Below are positions 1 through 9,217 of a stretch of 64,000 bases of DNA, piece after piece. The position numbers and the translations under genes are program-made. The notes beneath the pieces are model-generated. The model was not told where the DNA came from, did not search any database, and saw nothing but the letters and a program-made list of their open reading frames with translations. The stretch is taken from contig NZ_CP050902.1 in assembly GCF_012272695.1 (NCBI RefSeq), positions 682,001 through 746,000 on the forward strand. The letters are read 5' to 3'. Position 1 is the first letter of the stretch. Every line of letters begins with the position of its first letter. Source of the stretch: Nocardioides sp. JQ2195. GTDB taxonomy: Bacteria > Actinomycetota > Actinomycetes > Propionibacteriales > Nocardioidaceae.

Positions 1-163
1 GCAGGGCCCGCTCGCGGCGGACGAAGCCGTGCGCGACCAAGGCCTTGAGGTGCTCGCGGACCGTGTTCTGGTGCAGTCCGGAGAGCTTGACGAGGGCGGC
101 CAGGGTGGTCGGCTCGGGCTGGTCGCGCAGCATCTCGAGGACGGCTCGTCGCGAGGTCGACAT
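1..163 (-). CDS. HTH transcriptional regulator (N-terminal fragment, cut by window edge)
   Basis: Reading down from ATG at 163 gives about 54 residues beginning MSTSRRAVLEML, followed by a winged-helix region (TTLAALVKLSGLHQNTVREHLKALVAHGFVRRE is the helix-turn-helix and wing, residues about 19-51). This layout resembles ArsR/COG2345-type regulators, which bind DNA through this domain and sense their ligand further on; that part lies outside the window. The gene is divergent from a hemerythrin gene, and the AT-rich palindrome between them is a natural operator. The ligand cannot be told from what is visible. Confidence 0.7.
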   Translation of the reverse strand, partial: MSTSRRAVLEMLRDQPEPTTLAALVKLSGLHQNTVREHLKALVAHGFVRRERAL

Positions 164-198
164 GGGTCGTCGAGGCAGCCCGGGACCGGGTCCCGCGA

Positions 199-240
199 GT
201 GAATTATTTTTCACGGAATGGAGTGTAGTAAATTGATCGC
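199..240 (+). promoter_or_regulatory. Palindromic operator and -10 in the divergent promoter region
   Basis: An unusually AT-rich patch holds the palindrome GTGAATTATTTTTCAC (199-214), with 5-bp perfect arms. Downstream lies a -10 like TAAATT (229-234), six bases before GTG at 241. It sits between the truncated HTH gene and the hemerythrin gene and could bind that regulator. Transcription probably starts near 241. Confidence 0.45.
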
Positions 241-282
241 GTGATCACCAGGCGGTGGTCCACGAGACCCGAGGAGCACGAG

Positions 283-1089
283 ATGGAAGACGTGGTTCTG
301 GCTTCGACGGAAGCCGATGCGCAGGCGGCCGAGCAGCTGGTGACACACCATGCGGAGATCGACGCGACGCTGGCGCTCAAGGTCGACCTGGTCACGACCG
401 GCGCCAGGTCGGGGCAGCACGAGGCCGCCGTGGCCGCACGGAAGGCGCTCCTGGACTGGTGTCGCACGACCCTGGTGCCGCACGTCATGGCCGCGGAGGC
501 GACGCTGTGCCGGGCGGCCGCCGGGATCCCGGCCGGGCGCCTGCTTGTCGAGGCGATGGTGGTGGAGCACCGGGTCATCCGCGACATCGTCGGCCAGGTC
601 GAGGAGTCCGACGACGTGCTCGACACGATGGTCCTCGCGCACTCCCTGCGTCAGCTCTTCGCGGTCCACCTGAGCAAGGTCAACGACCAGCTGCTGCCAC
701 TGGTGGTCCGCGACCCCGACGTCCCGGTCGACGAGCTCCTCGAGGAGCTCCGGGGAGAGGCCGCGACGCTCGCCGAGCAGGCGAGTGAGGCCGACGACGG
801 ATACGGCCACCCGGTGCACGACGAGGCCGCGTGCTCCTGCAACGAGCGCGACACCTCGGCATTCCCCGAGCTCGACGCGCGTGCGGTTCCCCATGCGATC
901 CGTCACGCGACGGTCTTCGGTGCGCTGGACGCCGTACGGCCGGGGAAGGCTCTGGTCCTCCTGGCACCCCACGACCCGATCCCGCTGCTGCGCCAGCTCG
1001 AGGGGCGCCAGCCCGGTGTCTTCGAGGTGGAGTACCTGCAGCGCGGCCCCGAGGCGTGGCGGCTCCTGGTGACGCGCAGGCCCGCCTGA
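283..1089 (+). CDS. Hemerythrin HHE / DUF2249 fusion protein
   Basis: This 268-residue cytoplasmic protein has a helical hemerythrin-like domain (residues about 15-145; candidate di-iron ligands H22/H23, H67, E72, H96, H120, H129). A C-terminal DUF2249 domain (about 195-265) contains PHAIRHATVFGALDA and PHDPIPLLRQLE. Hemerythrin domains bind O2 or react with NO; DUF2249 often occurs beside denitrification or NO-handling genes. I chose ATG 283 because GAGGAG lies six bases upstream; GTG 241, six bases after a -10-like TAAATT, is an alternative leaderless start adding 14 residues. It lies just upstream of narK and the nar operon, so a role in O2/NO sensing or protection is inferred, not shown. 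Confidence 0.85.
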   Translation: MEDVVLASTEADAQAAEQLVTHHAEIDATLALKVDLVTTGARSGQHEAAVAARKALLDWCRTTLVPHVMAAEATLCRAAAGIPAGRLLVEAMVVEHRVIRDIVGQVEESDDVLDTMVLAHSLRQLFAVHLSKVNDQLLPLVVRDPDVPVDELLEELRGEAATLAEQASEADDGYGHPVHDEAACSCNERDTSAFPELDARAVPHAIRHATVFGALDAVRPGKALVLLAPHDPIPLLRQLEGRQPGVFEVEYLQRGPEAWRLLVTRRPA

Positions 1090-1123
1090 CCTTCGGCCCC
1101 TCTTCGACGGGACTTTCGGCCCC
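1088..1123 (+). promoter_or_regulatory. Tandem DosR/DevR-like boxes upstream of narK
   Basis: GGGACTTTCGGCCCC (1109-1123) and a second partial copy, GACCTTCGGCCCC (1088-1100), lie 21 bp apart in the gap before narK. The form GGGACY-TTTCG-GCCC resembles boxes bound by DosR/DevR/OsdR response regulators in actinobacteria, which respond to hypoxia or redox. That the nar operon is under such control is an inference. Confidence 0.45.
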
Positions 1124-1179
1124 GACTGCCCTGAACGGTTGTCCTATCCGGCGAATGCCGACATGGTGGTGCTCGGGAG

Positions 1180-2439
1180 GTGGCGAAATTGGTCGCGAGT
1201 CGAGAATCGGGTCTCACACCTGGCTCCCCGAGCGGGGGTGGCGCTCCGTCAGGATCGCCCATGCTCATGCTGGTCGTGGCCACCCTCGGCTTCGCCGTCA
1301 ACTTCTGGGCGTGGGCACTGCTCAGCCCCCTCGGCCCGAAGTTCCGTGACACGGGCCAGGTCGGCTCGCTGACCGAGTCGGACGTCGCGCTGATGGTCGC
1401 CGTGCCGGTGCTGGTCGGCTCCATCGGTCGCATCGTCGTCGGTGCGCTGACCGACAGGTACGGCGGCCGGGTGATGTTCCCGCTGGTCTCGCTGATCACG
1501 GTCCTGCCGGTGCTGTTCCTGGCGTTCGTCGCGCTCGACTCCTTCGCCCTGATCCTGCTCGGTGGCTTCTTCCTCGGCATCGCCGGCACCACGTTCGCGA
1601 TCGGTGTCCCGTTCGTGAACGCGTGGTTCCCGCCCGAGCGACGGGGTCTCGCCACCGGCATCTTCGGTGCCGGCATGGGCGGCACCGCGATCAGCGCCCT
1701 GACCACCGTGCAGATCTGGGACGGGCTCGGCCACCGGGCACCGTTCCTGTTCGCGGCCGCGGCCCTGGTCGCCTACGCGCTGCTGTCCTGGTTCGTGCTG
1801 CGCGACGCGCCGGGACGCCAGGTCCCCACCACCAGCATGCTGACCCGGCTGCGGGCCAACGCCGCCCTGCCGATCGCCTGGCAGGCCGGCATCCTCTACG
1901 CCGTCTCGTTCGGCGGGTACGTCGCGTTCTCCGTCTACCTCCCGGCCTACCTGAAGACGGGGCACGGCCTGACCGCCGCCGACGCCAGCACCCGGATGGC
2001 GGGCTTCGTCGTCCTGGCCGTGATCATGCGCCCGGTGGGTGGCTGGTTGTGCGACAAGCTGCCCACGGTCCAGGTGCTCGCCGCGACGTACGCCGTCGTG
2101 ACGGTCTGCGCGGGCGTCGCCGCGACCCACCCGCCCCTCGACATCCGCGGCACCAGCGCGTTCCTCCTGATGGCAGCCGCCCTCGGGGCCGGGAGCGGAG
2201 CCACGTTCGCGCTGATCGCCCAGGTCACCGAGCCGGCCCGCGTGGGTGGCGTCACCGGACTCGTCGGCGCCGCCGGCGGGCTCGGCGGCTTCGTCCCGCC
2301 GCTGTTGATGGGCTACGTCTACGGCCGCACCGACTCCTACGCGATCGGCCTGGTGCTGCTCGCGGTGACCGCGGCGCTGACCCTGGTCCTCACTCTCACG
2401 ATCGTCCGACGCACCACCACTCAGGAGGCAATCCCGTGA
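1180..2439 (+). CDS. narK: Nitrate/nitrite MFS transporter NarK
   Basis: This polytopic membrane protein of 419 residues has about 12 hydrophobic segments. The start of its core, FAVNFWAWALLSPLGPKF, is typical of NarK/NRT-type transporters, followed by ILVGSIGRIVVGALTDRYGGR (loop 2-3, residues about 72-90) and the Gly-rich AGMGGTAISA segment. It would import nitrate and/or export nitrite across the membrane. Its stop overlaps the narG start by 4 bp (GTGA), so they are co-transcribed and translationally coupled. The start is uncertain: GTG 1180 overlaps its own GGGAGG, and an internal ATG at 1261 would remove 27 residues but leave the first helix nearly at the terminus. Confidence 0.92.
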   Translation: MAKLVASRESGLTPGSPSGGGAPSGSPMLMLVVATLGFAVNFWAWALLSPLGPKFRDTGQVGSLTESDVALMVAVPVLVGSIGRIVVGALTDRYGGRVMFPLVSLITVLPVLFLAFVALDSFALILLGGFFLGIAGTTFAIGVPFVNAWFPPERRGLATGIFGAGMGGTAISALTTVQIWDGLGHRAPFLFAAAALVAYALLSWFVLRDAPGRQVPTTSMLTRLRANAALPIAWQAGILYAVSFGGYVAFSVYLPAYLKTGHGLTAADASTRMAGFVVLAVIMRPVGGWLCDKLPTVQVLAATYAVVTVCAGVAATHPPLDIRGTSAFLLMAAALGAGSGATFALIAQVTEPARVGGVTGLVGAAGGLGGFVPPLLMGYVYGRTDSYAIGLVLLAVTAALTLVLTLTIVRRTTTQEAIP

Positions 2440-5400
2440 CCACGGACCCCGGACTGGACAACCCGCTGACCCACGCTCTCGTGGGCACCCGACGGTTCTT
2501 CACCAAGGGCACAGTCAGCTCCGACCGTCGCACGATCCAGCTCAAGGGTGGGCGCGACTCGGACTCGTTCTACCGCGACCGGTGGAGCCACGACAAGGTG
2601 GTCCGTTCCACGCACGGGGTGAACTGCACCGGCTCGTGCTCGTGGAAGGTCTACGTCAAGAACGGGATCATCACCTGGGAGACCCAGCAGACCGACTATC
2701 CCTCGACGGGCGCCGACCGCCCCGAGTACGAACCCCGAGGTTGCCCGCGCGGTGCCGCCTTCTCCTGGTACACCTACTCGCCGACCCGGGTCCGCTATCC
2801 CTACGTGCGCGGAACGCTCCTCCAGATGTTCCGTGAGGCCAAGTCGCAGCACGGTGGCGACCCGGTCAGGGCGTGGGCACACATCGTCGAGAACCCGCAG
2901 CGAGCCGCGGCGTACAAGAAGGCCCGGGGCAAGGGCGGGCTGGTCCGCGCGACGTGGGACGAGGCGGTCGAGATCGTCGCGGCGGCCCACGTGCACACGA
3001 TCGACAAGTGGGGCCCCGACCGGGTGGCCGGCTTCTCGCCGATCCCGGCGATGTCGATGGTCTCCCACGCCTCGGGTGCCCGCTTCATGCACCTCATCGG
3101 CGGCTCGATGCTGAGCTTCTACGACTGGTACGCCGACCTGCCGGTCGCCTCGCCACAAGTCTTCGGCGACCAGACCGACGTGCCCGAGTCGGGGGACTGG
3201 TGGGACGCCGGCTACCTGGTCATGTGGGGATCCAACGTCCCGGTGACCCGCACCCCCGACGCGCACTGGATGACCGAGGCCCGCTACCGCGGCCAGAAGG
3301 TCGTCGCGATCTCGCCCGACTACGCCGACAACGTGAAGTTCGCCGACGACTGGCTGGCCGTCAACCCGGGCACCGACGCGGCGCTCGCGCTGTCGATGGG
3401 CCACGTGATCCTCAAGGAGTTCTTCCTCGAGCGGCAGGTGCCCTACTTCTCCGACTACGTGAAGCGGTTCAGCGACCTGCCGTTCCTGGTCAGGATCGAG
3501 GACGGCAGGCCGGGCAAGTTCCTCACCGCCGAGGACCTCGAGGAGACCGCCGGCCAGGAGAACGCCGCCTTCCGCACCGTGCTCCTCGACTCCGCCACCA
3601 ACCAGCCGGTCGTGCCGAACGGTTCCCTCGGCCACCGCTACGGCGCCGACGGTGAGGGCAGGTGGAACCTCGACCTCGACGGCGTCGACCCGGCGCTCCG
3701 ACTCACCGGGGAGGGCACGGAGCAGGTCGAGGTCGAGCTGCCCCGCTTCGGCGAGATCGACGGCCAGCCGACCCGCACCACGGCCACCCTGAACGCCCGC
3801 CGGGTCGGTGGCCACCTCGTCACCACGGTCTTCGAGATGATGCTGGCGCAGTTCGCCGACTACACCCCGGAGTGGCAGGAGCCGATCACGGGCGTGCCGG
3901 CAGCTGCTGCTGCTCGGATCGGACGTGAGTTCGCCCAGAACGCCGAGGAGTCCAACGGGCGATCGATGATCCTGATGGGAGCCGGCACCAACCACTGGTT
4001 CCACTCCGACACGATCTATCGCGCCTTCCTCACGCTGACCACGCTGACCGGCTGCCAAGGCGTCAACGGTGGCGGCTGGGCGCACTACGTCGGGCAGGAG
4101 AAGGTGCGTCCGCTCACCGGCTACAACCAGGTGGCCAACGCCCTCGACTGGGGTCGACCGCCACGCAACATGAACCAGACGGCCTACTGGTACCTGCACA
4201 CCGACCAGTTCCGCTACGACCAGTTCGGCGCCGACACCCTCTCGGCCACCACCGGGCAGGGACAGCTCGCGGGTCTCTCCACCGCCGACGTGATCGCCAA
4301 GACCGCCCGGATGGGCTGGTCACCGTCCTACCCGACCTTCGACCGCAACCCGCTGGCCATCACCGACGAGGCGGCCGCGGCCGGGAAACCGGTCGCCGAG
4401 CACATCGTCACGGAGCTGAAGGAGGGACGCCTCGGCTTCGCGGGGGAGGACCCCGACGCCCCGGAGAACTTTCCGAGGATCCTCTCGATCTGGCGCGCCA
4501 ACCTGCTCGGATCCTCCTCCAAGGGCAACGAGTACTTCCTCAAGCACCTGCTCGGCACCGACTCCTCGGTGCGCGCGGAGGAGACCCCGGAAGGCGTGCG
4601 ACCGCGTGACGTGACGTGGAAGGAGAAGGCCCCCGAGGGCAAGCTCGACCTGCTGCTCACCCTCGACTTCCGGCAGACCTCGACGACGCTCTTCTCCGAC
4701 GTCGTGCTCCCGGCCGCCACCTGGTACGAGAAGCACGACCTCTCCACCACCGACATGCACCCGTTCGTGAACTCCTTCAACCCGGCGATCTCGCCGCCGT
4801 GGCAGACCCGCACCGACTGGGAGATCTGGAAGACGGTCGCCGCGAGGTTCAGCGAGCTCGCGGCCGAGCGACTCGGCGTACGCCGTGACGTGGTGGCGGT
4901 GCCGCTGTCGCACGACACCCCCGACGCGATGGCCAACCCGCACGGAGTGGTCCGCGACTGGCGTGAGGGCGAGTGCGAGCCGGTGCCCGGGGTGAGCATG
5001 CCGAAGCTGGTGGAGGTCGAGCGCGACTACGGAGCGATCCACGCGAAGATGACCTCGCTCGGTCCGCTGGCCAGCAAGCTCGGTGCCACCACCAAGGGGA
5101 TCACCTTCGACCTGACCCGTTCGATCGACTACCTCAGGGCGAAGAACGGCGCCGTGCGCGGTGGGCCGGGGGACGGCCGACCGGCGCTGCTGACCGACGT
5201 CCACATGTGTGAGGCGATCCTGGCCATGTCCGGCACCACCAACGGCCACCTGGCCACCGAGGGCTTCAAGCAGCTGGAGAAGCGCGTGGGCAAGCAGCTG
5301 CACGACCTGGCCGCCGAGCACGAGGGCAAGCAGGTCACCTTCGCCGACACCCAGGCCGCGCCCGCGCCGGTGATCACCTCGCCGGAGTGGTCCGGCTCGG

Positions 5401-6074
5401 AGTCGGGCGGACGCCGCTACTCACCGTTCACGGTCAACATCGAGCGGCTCAAGCCGTTCCACACCCTCACCGGACGGCAGCACTTCTACCTCGACCACGA
5501 CTGGATGCTGGAGCTCGGGGAGGGCCTCCCGGTCTATCGACCACCGCTGAACATGGCCGCCCTGTTCGACGAACCCGCGATCGGCGACGTCGCCGACGCC
5601 GGCGGGGCGCGGGTCGAGGGGGTGACGGTGCGCTACCTGACCCCGCACAACAAGTGGTCGATCCACTCCGAGTACCAGGACAACCTGTTCATGCTCTCGC
5701 TCTCGCGGGGTGGCCAGTCGATCTGGATGAGCGAGGCCGACGCGGCCAAGGTCGGGGTCAAGGACAACGACTGGATCGAGGCGGTCAACCGCAACGGCGT
5801 GGTCGCCGCGCGCGCGATCGTCAGCCACCGGATGCCGGAGGGAACGGTCTACATGCACCACGCGCAGGACCGGCTGATCGACGTGCCGATCACGGAGACC
5901 TCCGGCAAGCGGGGCGGCATCCACAACTCGCTGACCAGGTTGCTGATCAAGCCCAGTCACCTGATCGGCGGCTACGCCCAGCTGTCCTGGGCGTTCAACT
6001 ACATCGGACCGACCGGCAACCAGCGAGACGAGGTGACCGTGATCCGCAAGCGGTCGCAGGAGGTTCAGTACTGA
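2436..6074 (+). CDS. narG: Respiratory nitrate reductase alpha subunit
   Basis: The catalytic subunit (1212 residues) reduces nitrate to nitrite at a Mo-bis-MGD centre on the cytoplasmic side of the membrane. The FS0 [4Fe-4S] ligands are visible as H60, C64, C68 and C103 with exactly the 4/4/35 spacing of E. coli NarG (H49, C53, C57, C92); the segment HGVNCTGSCSWKVYVKNG is diagnostic. There is no twin-arginine leader, as expected for the cytoplasm-facing Nar type. The GTG start at 2436 overlaps the narK stop, with AGGAGG about nine bases upstream. An in-frame extension towards 1623 exists but only covers narK sequence in another frame. The stop overlaps the narH ATG. Confidence 0.98.
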   Translation: MTTDPGLDNPLTHALVGTRRFFTKGTVSSDRRTIQLKGGRDSDSFYRDRWSHDKVVRSTHGVNCTGSCSWKVYVKNGIITWETQQTDYPSTGADRPEYEPRGCPRGAAFSWYTYSPTRVRYPYVRGTLLQMFREAKSQHGGDPVRAWAHIVENPQRAAAYKKARGKGGLVRATWDEAVEIVAAAHVHTIDKWGPDRVAGFSPIPAMSMVSHASGARFMHLIGGSMLSFYDWYADLPVASPQVFGDQTDVPESGDWWDAGYLVMWGSNVPVTRTPDAHWMTEARYRGQKVVAISPDYADNVKFADDWLAVNPGTDAALALSMGHVILKEFFLERQVPYFSDYVKRFSDLPFLVRIEDGRPGKFLTAEDLEETAGQENAAFRTVLLDSATNQPVVPNGSLGHRYGADGEGRWNLDLDGVDPALRLTGEGTEQVEVELPRFGEIDGQPTRTTATLNARRVGGHLVTTVFEMMLAQFADYTPEWQEPITGVPAAAAARIGREFAQNAEESNGRSMILMGAGTNHWFHSDTIYRAFLTLTTLTGCQGVNGGGWAHYVGQEKVRPLTGYNQVANALDWGRPPRNMNQTAYWYLHTDQFRYDQFGADTLSATTGQGQLAGLSTADVIAKTARMGWSPSYPTFDRNPLAITDEAAAAGKPVAEHIVTELKEGRLGFAGEDPDAPENFPRILSIWRANLLGSSSKGNEYFLKHLLGTDSSVRAEETPEGVRPRDVTWKEKAPEGKLDLLLTLDFRQTSTTLFSDVVLPAATWYEKHDLSTTDMHPFVNSFNPAISPPWQTRTDWEIWKTVAARFSELAAERLGVRRDVVAVPLSHDTPDAMANPHGVVRDWREGECEPVPGVSMPKLVEVERDYGAIHAKMTSLGPLASKLGATTKGITFDLTRSIDYLRAKNGAVRGGPGDGRPALLTDVHMCEAILAMSGTTNGHLATEGFKQLEKRVGKQLHDLAAEHEGKQVTFADTQAAPAPVITSPEWSGSESGGRRYSPFTVNIERLKPFHTLTGRQHFYLDHDWMLELGEGLPVYRPPLNMAALFDEPAIGDVADAGGARVEGVTVRYLTPHNKWSIHSEYQDNLFMLSLSRGGQSIWMSEADAAKVGVKDNDWIEAVNRNGVVAARAIVSHRMPEGTVYMHHAQDRLIDVPITETSGKRGGIHNSLTRLLIKPSHLIGGYAQLSWAFNYIGPTGNQRDEVTVIRKRSQEVQY

Positions 6075-7738
6075 TGAAGGTCATGGCGCAGATGGCGATG
6101 GTGATGAACCTCGACAAGTGCATCGGGTGCCACACCTGCTCGGTGACCTGCAAGCAGGCCTGGACGAACCGGGCCGGCACCGAGTACGTGTGGTTCAACA
6201 ACGTCGAGACCCGGCCCGGGCAGGGCTACCCGCGCCGCTACGAGGACCAGGAGACCTGGAAGGGCGGCTGGACCCTCAACAAGCGCGGCAAGCTGACCCT
6301 CAAGAGCGGCAACCGGGTCAAGAAGCTGTTCACCATCTTCAGCAACCCGAAGATGCCCTCCATCGAGGACTACTACGAGCCGTGGACCTACGACTACGCC
6401 ACGTTGACCGATGCCCCGGCCCAGGAGCACACCCCGGTCGCCCGGCCCAAGTCGTTGCTCACCGGCAAGAACATGACGATCAAGTGGTCGGCCAACTGGG
6501 ACGACAACCTCGGTGGTTCCGAGGAGACCTGGGCCAACGATCCCGTCCTGTCCAAGGTCTCGGGAGAGGTGAAGCGCTCCCTGGAGGAGACCTTCATGTT
6601 CTACCTCCCGCGCATCTGCGAGCACTGTCTCAACCCCTCGTGCGTGGCGTCGTGCCCCAGCGGCGCGATCTACAAGCGCAGCGAGGACGGCATCGTCCTG
6701 GTCGACCAGGACAAGTGCCGCGGTTGGCGGATGTGCATCTCGGGCTGCCCCTACAAGAAGATGTACTTCAACCACCGCACCGGCAAGGCCGAGAAGTGCA
6801 CGTTCTGCTACCCGCGGATCGAGGTGGGCCTGCCGACGGTCTGCTCGGAGACCTGCGTCGGTCGGCTGCGCTACCTCGGCCTCGTCCTCTACGACGCGGA
6901 CGCGGTTCTCGAGGCCGCGGCCACGGAGGACGACAAGGACCTCTACGAGGCGCAGCGTTCGGTGCTGCTCGACCCGAACGACCCCGAGGTGGTGAAGGCA
7001 GCCGAGCGCGACGGCATCCCGTTCGACTGGATCCAGGCCGCGCAGAAGTCACCGATCCACGCGCTGATCAACGTCTTCAAGGTGGCGCTCCCGCTGCACC
7101 CGGAGTACCGCACGATGCCGATGGTCTGGTACATCCCGCCGCTGTCGCCGGTCATCGACGTGGTCAAGGAGACCGGCGAGGACGCCGAGGACGACACCAA
7201 CCTGTTCGCCGCGATCGACGCCCTGCGGATCCCGGTCGAGTACCTCGCCGAGCTGTTCACCGCCGGCGACACCACCGTCGTGGACGCCGTGCTGAAGAAG
7301 CTGGCGGCGATGCGCTCCTACATGCGCGACATCAACATGGGCCGTGAGCCCAATGCCGCCATACCTGAGGCGGTCGGGATGGGCGAGGAGGAGATGTACG
7401 ACATGTACCGCCTGCTCGCGCTGGCCAAGTACGACGAGCGCTACGTGATCCCGGCGGCACACGTGGAGCAGGCCCACTCGCTGGAGGAGCTCGCCACCGA
7501 GTGCTCGCTCGACTTCGAGGGCGGGCCGGGGATGGGCGGCTCCGGTCCGTTCGGTGAGGGTTCCGGCTCACAGGTGGTCCCGGTCGCGGTGGAGAACTTC
7601 GCCGTCCTCCAGGACCGGCAGACCAGTGACTCGGTGGCGTCCCCACCGGACAAGCACAGCAGGATCAACCTGTTGAACTGGGACGGCAAGGGCACCCCGA
7701 GTGGGCTCTTCCCGCCGCGTGACGAGGACGAGTCATGA
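6074..7738 (+). CDS. narH: Respiratory nitrate reductase beta subunit
   Basis: This electron-transfer subunit (554 residues) carries four Fe-S clusters between NarI and NarG. The first motif, CIGCHTCSVTCKQAW, has C16/C19/C22/C26, the same numbering as E. coli NarH. CEHCLNPSCVASCP follows. CRGWRMCISGCP has Trp in place of one Cys, the mark of the [3Fe-4S] cluster. CTFCYPRIEVGLPTVCSETC is the fourth motif. The C-terminal tail (about residues 460-554) is Gly/Ser/Asp-rich and less conserved. The start ATG overlaps the narG stop (ATGA), and its own stop overlaps narJ, so translation of the operon is coupled. Confidence 0.98.
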   Translation: MKVMAQMAMVMNLDKCIGCHTCSVTCKQAWTNRAGTEYVWFNNVETRPGQGYPRRYEDQETWKGGWTLNKRGKLTLKSGNRVKKLFTIFSNPKMPSIEDYYEPWTYDYATLTDAPAQEHTPVARPKSLLTGKNMTIKWSANWDDNLGGSEETWANDPVLSKVSGEVKRSLEETFMFYLPRICEHCLNPSCVASCPSGAIYKRSEDGIVLVDQDKCRGWRMCISGCPYKKMYFNHRTGKAEKCTFCYPRIEVGLPTVCSETCVGRLRYLGLVLYDADAVLEAAATEDDKDLYEAQRSVLLDPNDPEVVKAAERDGIPFDWIQAAQKSPIHALINVFKVALPLHPEYRTMPMVWYIPPLSPVIDVVKETGEDAEDDTNLFAAIDALRIPVEYLAELFTAGDTTVVDAVLKKLAAMRSYMRDINMGREPNAAIPEAVGMGEEEMYDMYRLLALAKYDERYVIPAAHVEQAHSLEELATECSLDFEGGPGMGGSGPFGEGSGSQVVPVAVENFAVLQDRQTSDSVASPPDKHSRINLLNWDGKGTPSGLFPPRDEDES

Positions 7739-8469
7739 AGCTCTGGAAGCGCCAGCCGCGGCTGGAGGACGACGCGGTGCGCGCGACGTGGCAGTGCGTC
7801 TCGCTCCTCCTGGACTACCCCGCCGACGACGTCGAGGCCGTCCGCCACACGGTCCCGCACCTGCCCGACCCGGTGCGGGAACCGTTGGAGACGTTCCTGG
7901 CGCACCGGGACGGTACCCCGATCGTGGAGCTGCGCGCCGACTACGTCGAGACCTTCGACACCCGGCGTCGCGGCAACCTGTTCCTGACCTACTTCGTGCA
8001 CGGTGACACCCGTCAACGGGGGATGGCGCTGCTCAGGTTCAAGGACACCTACGAGGCCGCCGGCGTCGACCTCGACCCGGGGGAGCTGCCCGACCACCTG
8101 TGCGTCGTGCTCGAGTTCGCCGGCACGGTCGACCTCGAGAGCGGTCGTGCGCTGCTGCTTGACCACCGTGCCGGGTTCGAGGTCCTGCGACTCCACCTGC
8201 GCACCGCGGGTTCGCCCTGGGTGAGCCTGCTCGACGCCGTCGCCGAGACGCTGCCGACCCTGGCCGGCGACGAGGAGGAGGCGATCCGCCGGCTGGTGGC
8301 GGCGGGACCCCCGAAGGAGGAGGTCGGCCTGACGCCGTACGGCACGCCGTCGTTCGACGCGGCGCTGATGGAACGCACCTCCGGCGGTCCGGTCGACCTG
8401 CCGATGCCGACGGTGCCGATCGGGTCGCAAGGATCAGGGTCGACCGCTTCGACGTGGAGGAGTGCCTGA
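7735..8469 (+). CDS. narJ: Nitrate reductase assembly chaperone NarJ
   Basis: A 244-residue soluble chaperone of the TorD/NarJ family. It is not part of the mature enzyme; the family holds apo-NarGH for Mo-cofactor insertion and membrane docking. Family features include the start WQCVSLLLDYP, ADYVETFDTRRRGNLFLTYF (residues about 66-85) and the run H-G-D-T-R-Q-R-G. The last 45 residues are Pro/Gly-rich and not conserved. It starts inside the narH stop (ATGA) and ends just before narI. Confidence 0.95.
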   Translation: MKLWKRQPRLEDDAVRATWQCVSLLLDYPADDVEAVRHTVPHLPDPVREPLETFLAHRDGTPIVELRADYVETFDTRRRGNLFLTYFVHGDTRQRGMALLRFKDTYEAAGVDLDPGELPDHLCVVLEFAGTVDLESGRALLLDHRAGFEVLRLHLRTAGSPWVSLLDAVAETLPTLAGDEEEAIRRLVAAGPPKEEVGLTPYGTPSFDAALMERTSGGPVDLPMPTVPIGSQGSGSTASTWRSA

Positions 8470-8470
8470 G

Positions 8471-9217
8471 ATGGACGAGTTGCTCTGGGTGATCATTCCG
8501 TACGTGTGCCTGACGACCTTCGTGCTGGGGCACGTCTGGCGCTACAACTACGACAAGTTCGGGTGGACCACCCGATCCTCGCAGCTCTACGAGAAGCGCC
8601 TCCTGCGCTGGGGAAGTCCGTTGTTCCACTTCGGCATGATCGGGGTCTTCTTCGGCCACGTCATGGGGCTCGGCATCCCGCAGTCGTGGACCGATGCGGT
8701 CGGCATCAGCGACGAGGTCTACCACGCGTTCGCCGTCGGGGGTGGCGTGCTCGCCGGTGCCGCCACCCTGGCCGGGTTGGCGATCCTGGTCTACCGACGT
8801 CGCACGGTCGGCCCGGTCTTCTCCGCGACGACCGTGATGGACAAGGTGATGTACGCCGTCCTGGCGATCGTGATCCTGCTCGGCATCTGGAACACGATCG
8901 CCGGCGGGATCCTCAACCTCGGCGGCCACTACAACTACCGCGAAGGCGTCTCGGTCTGGTTCCGCGGCATCTTCCGCTTCGACCTGCACCCGGGCCTGAT
9001 GGGCGAGGCACCCATCGGATTCCAGATCCACGGGATGGCGGCGATGCTGCTGTTCGCGCTGTGGCCGTTCACCCGCCTGGTGCACGTCTTCAGTGCTCCG
9101 CTGGGCTACCTCACCCGCCCCTACATCGTCTATCGCTCCCGCGACGCCCATGCCGGTGCCCGGGCGCCGCAGCGCGGGTGGGATCCCGCCGACCGGGGCG
9201 CGGACCGACATGTGTGA
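8471..9217 (+). CDS. narI: Respiratory nitrate reductase gamma subunit (cytochrome b)
   Basis: A 248-residue membrane protein with five hydrophobic segments that oxidises quinol and passes electrons through two b hemes to NarH. The heme-ligand histidines are visible as H53, H63, H187 and H205, nearly the same spacing as in E. coli NarI (56, 66, 187, 205). ATG 8471 has GGAGGA nine bases upstream and is preferred over GTG 8462. The last 25 residues are a charged cytoplasmic tail that overlaps the following hemerythrin gene by 8 bp. Confidence 0.96.
   Translation: MDELLWVIIPYVCLTTFVLGHVWRYNYDKFGWTTRSSQLYEKRLLRWGSPLFHFGMIGVFFGHVMGLGIPQSWTDAVGISDEVYHAFAVGGGVLAGAATLAGLAILVYRRRTVGPVFSATTVMDKVMYAVLAIVILLGIWNTIAGGILNLGGHYNYREGVSVWFRGIFRFDLHPGLMGEAPIGFQIHGMAAMLLFALWPFTRLVHVFSAPLGYLTRPYIVYRSRDAHAGARAPQRGWDPADRGADRHV

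Noticed and set aside
1623..2435. In-frame extension of narG upstream of GTG 2436
   Set aside because: The extension reads the narK gene in another frame and gives Arg/Pro-rich junk; the GTG overlaps the narK stop, has AGGAGG upstream and yields the known NarG N-terminus.
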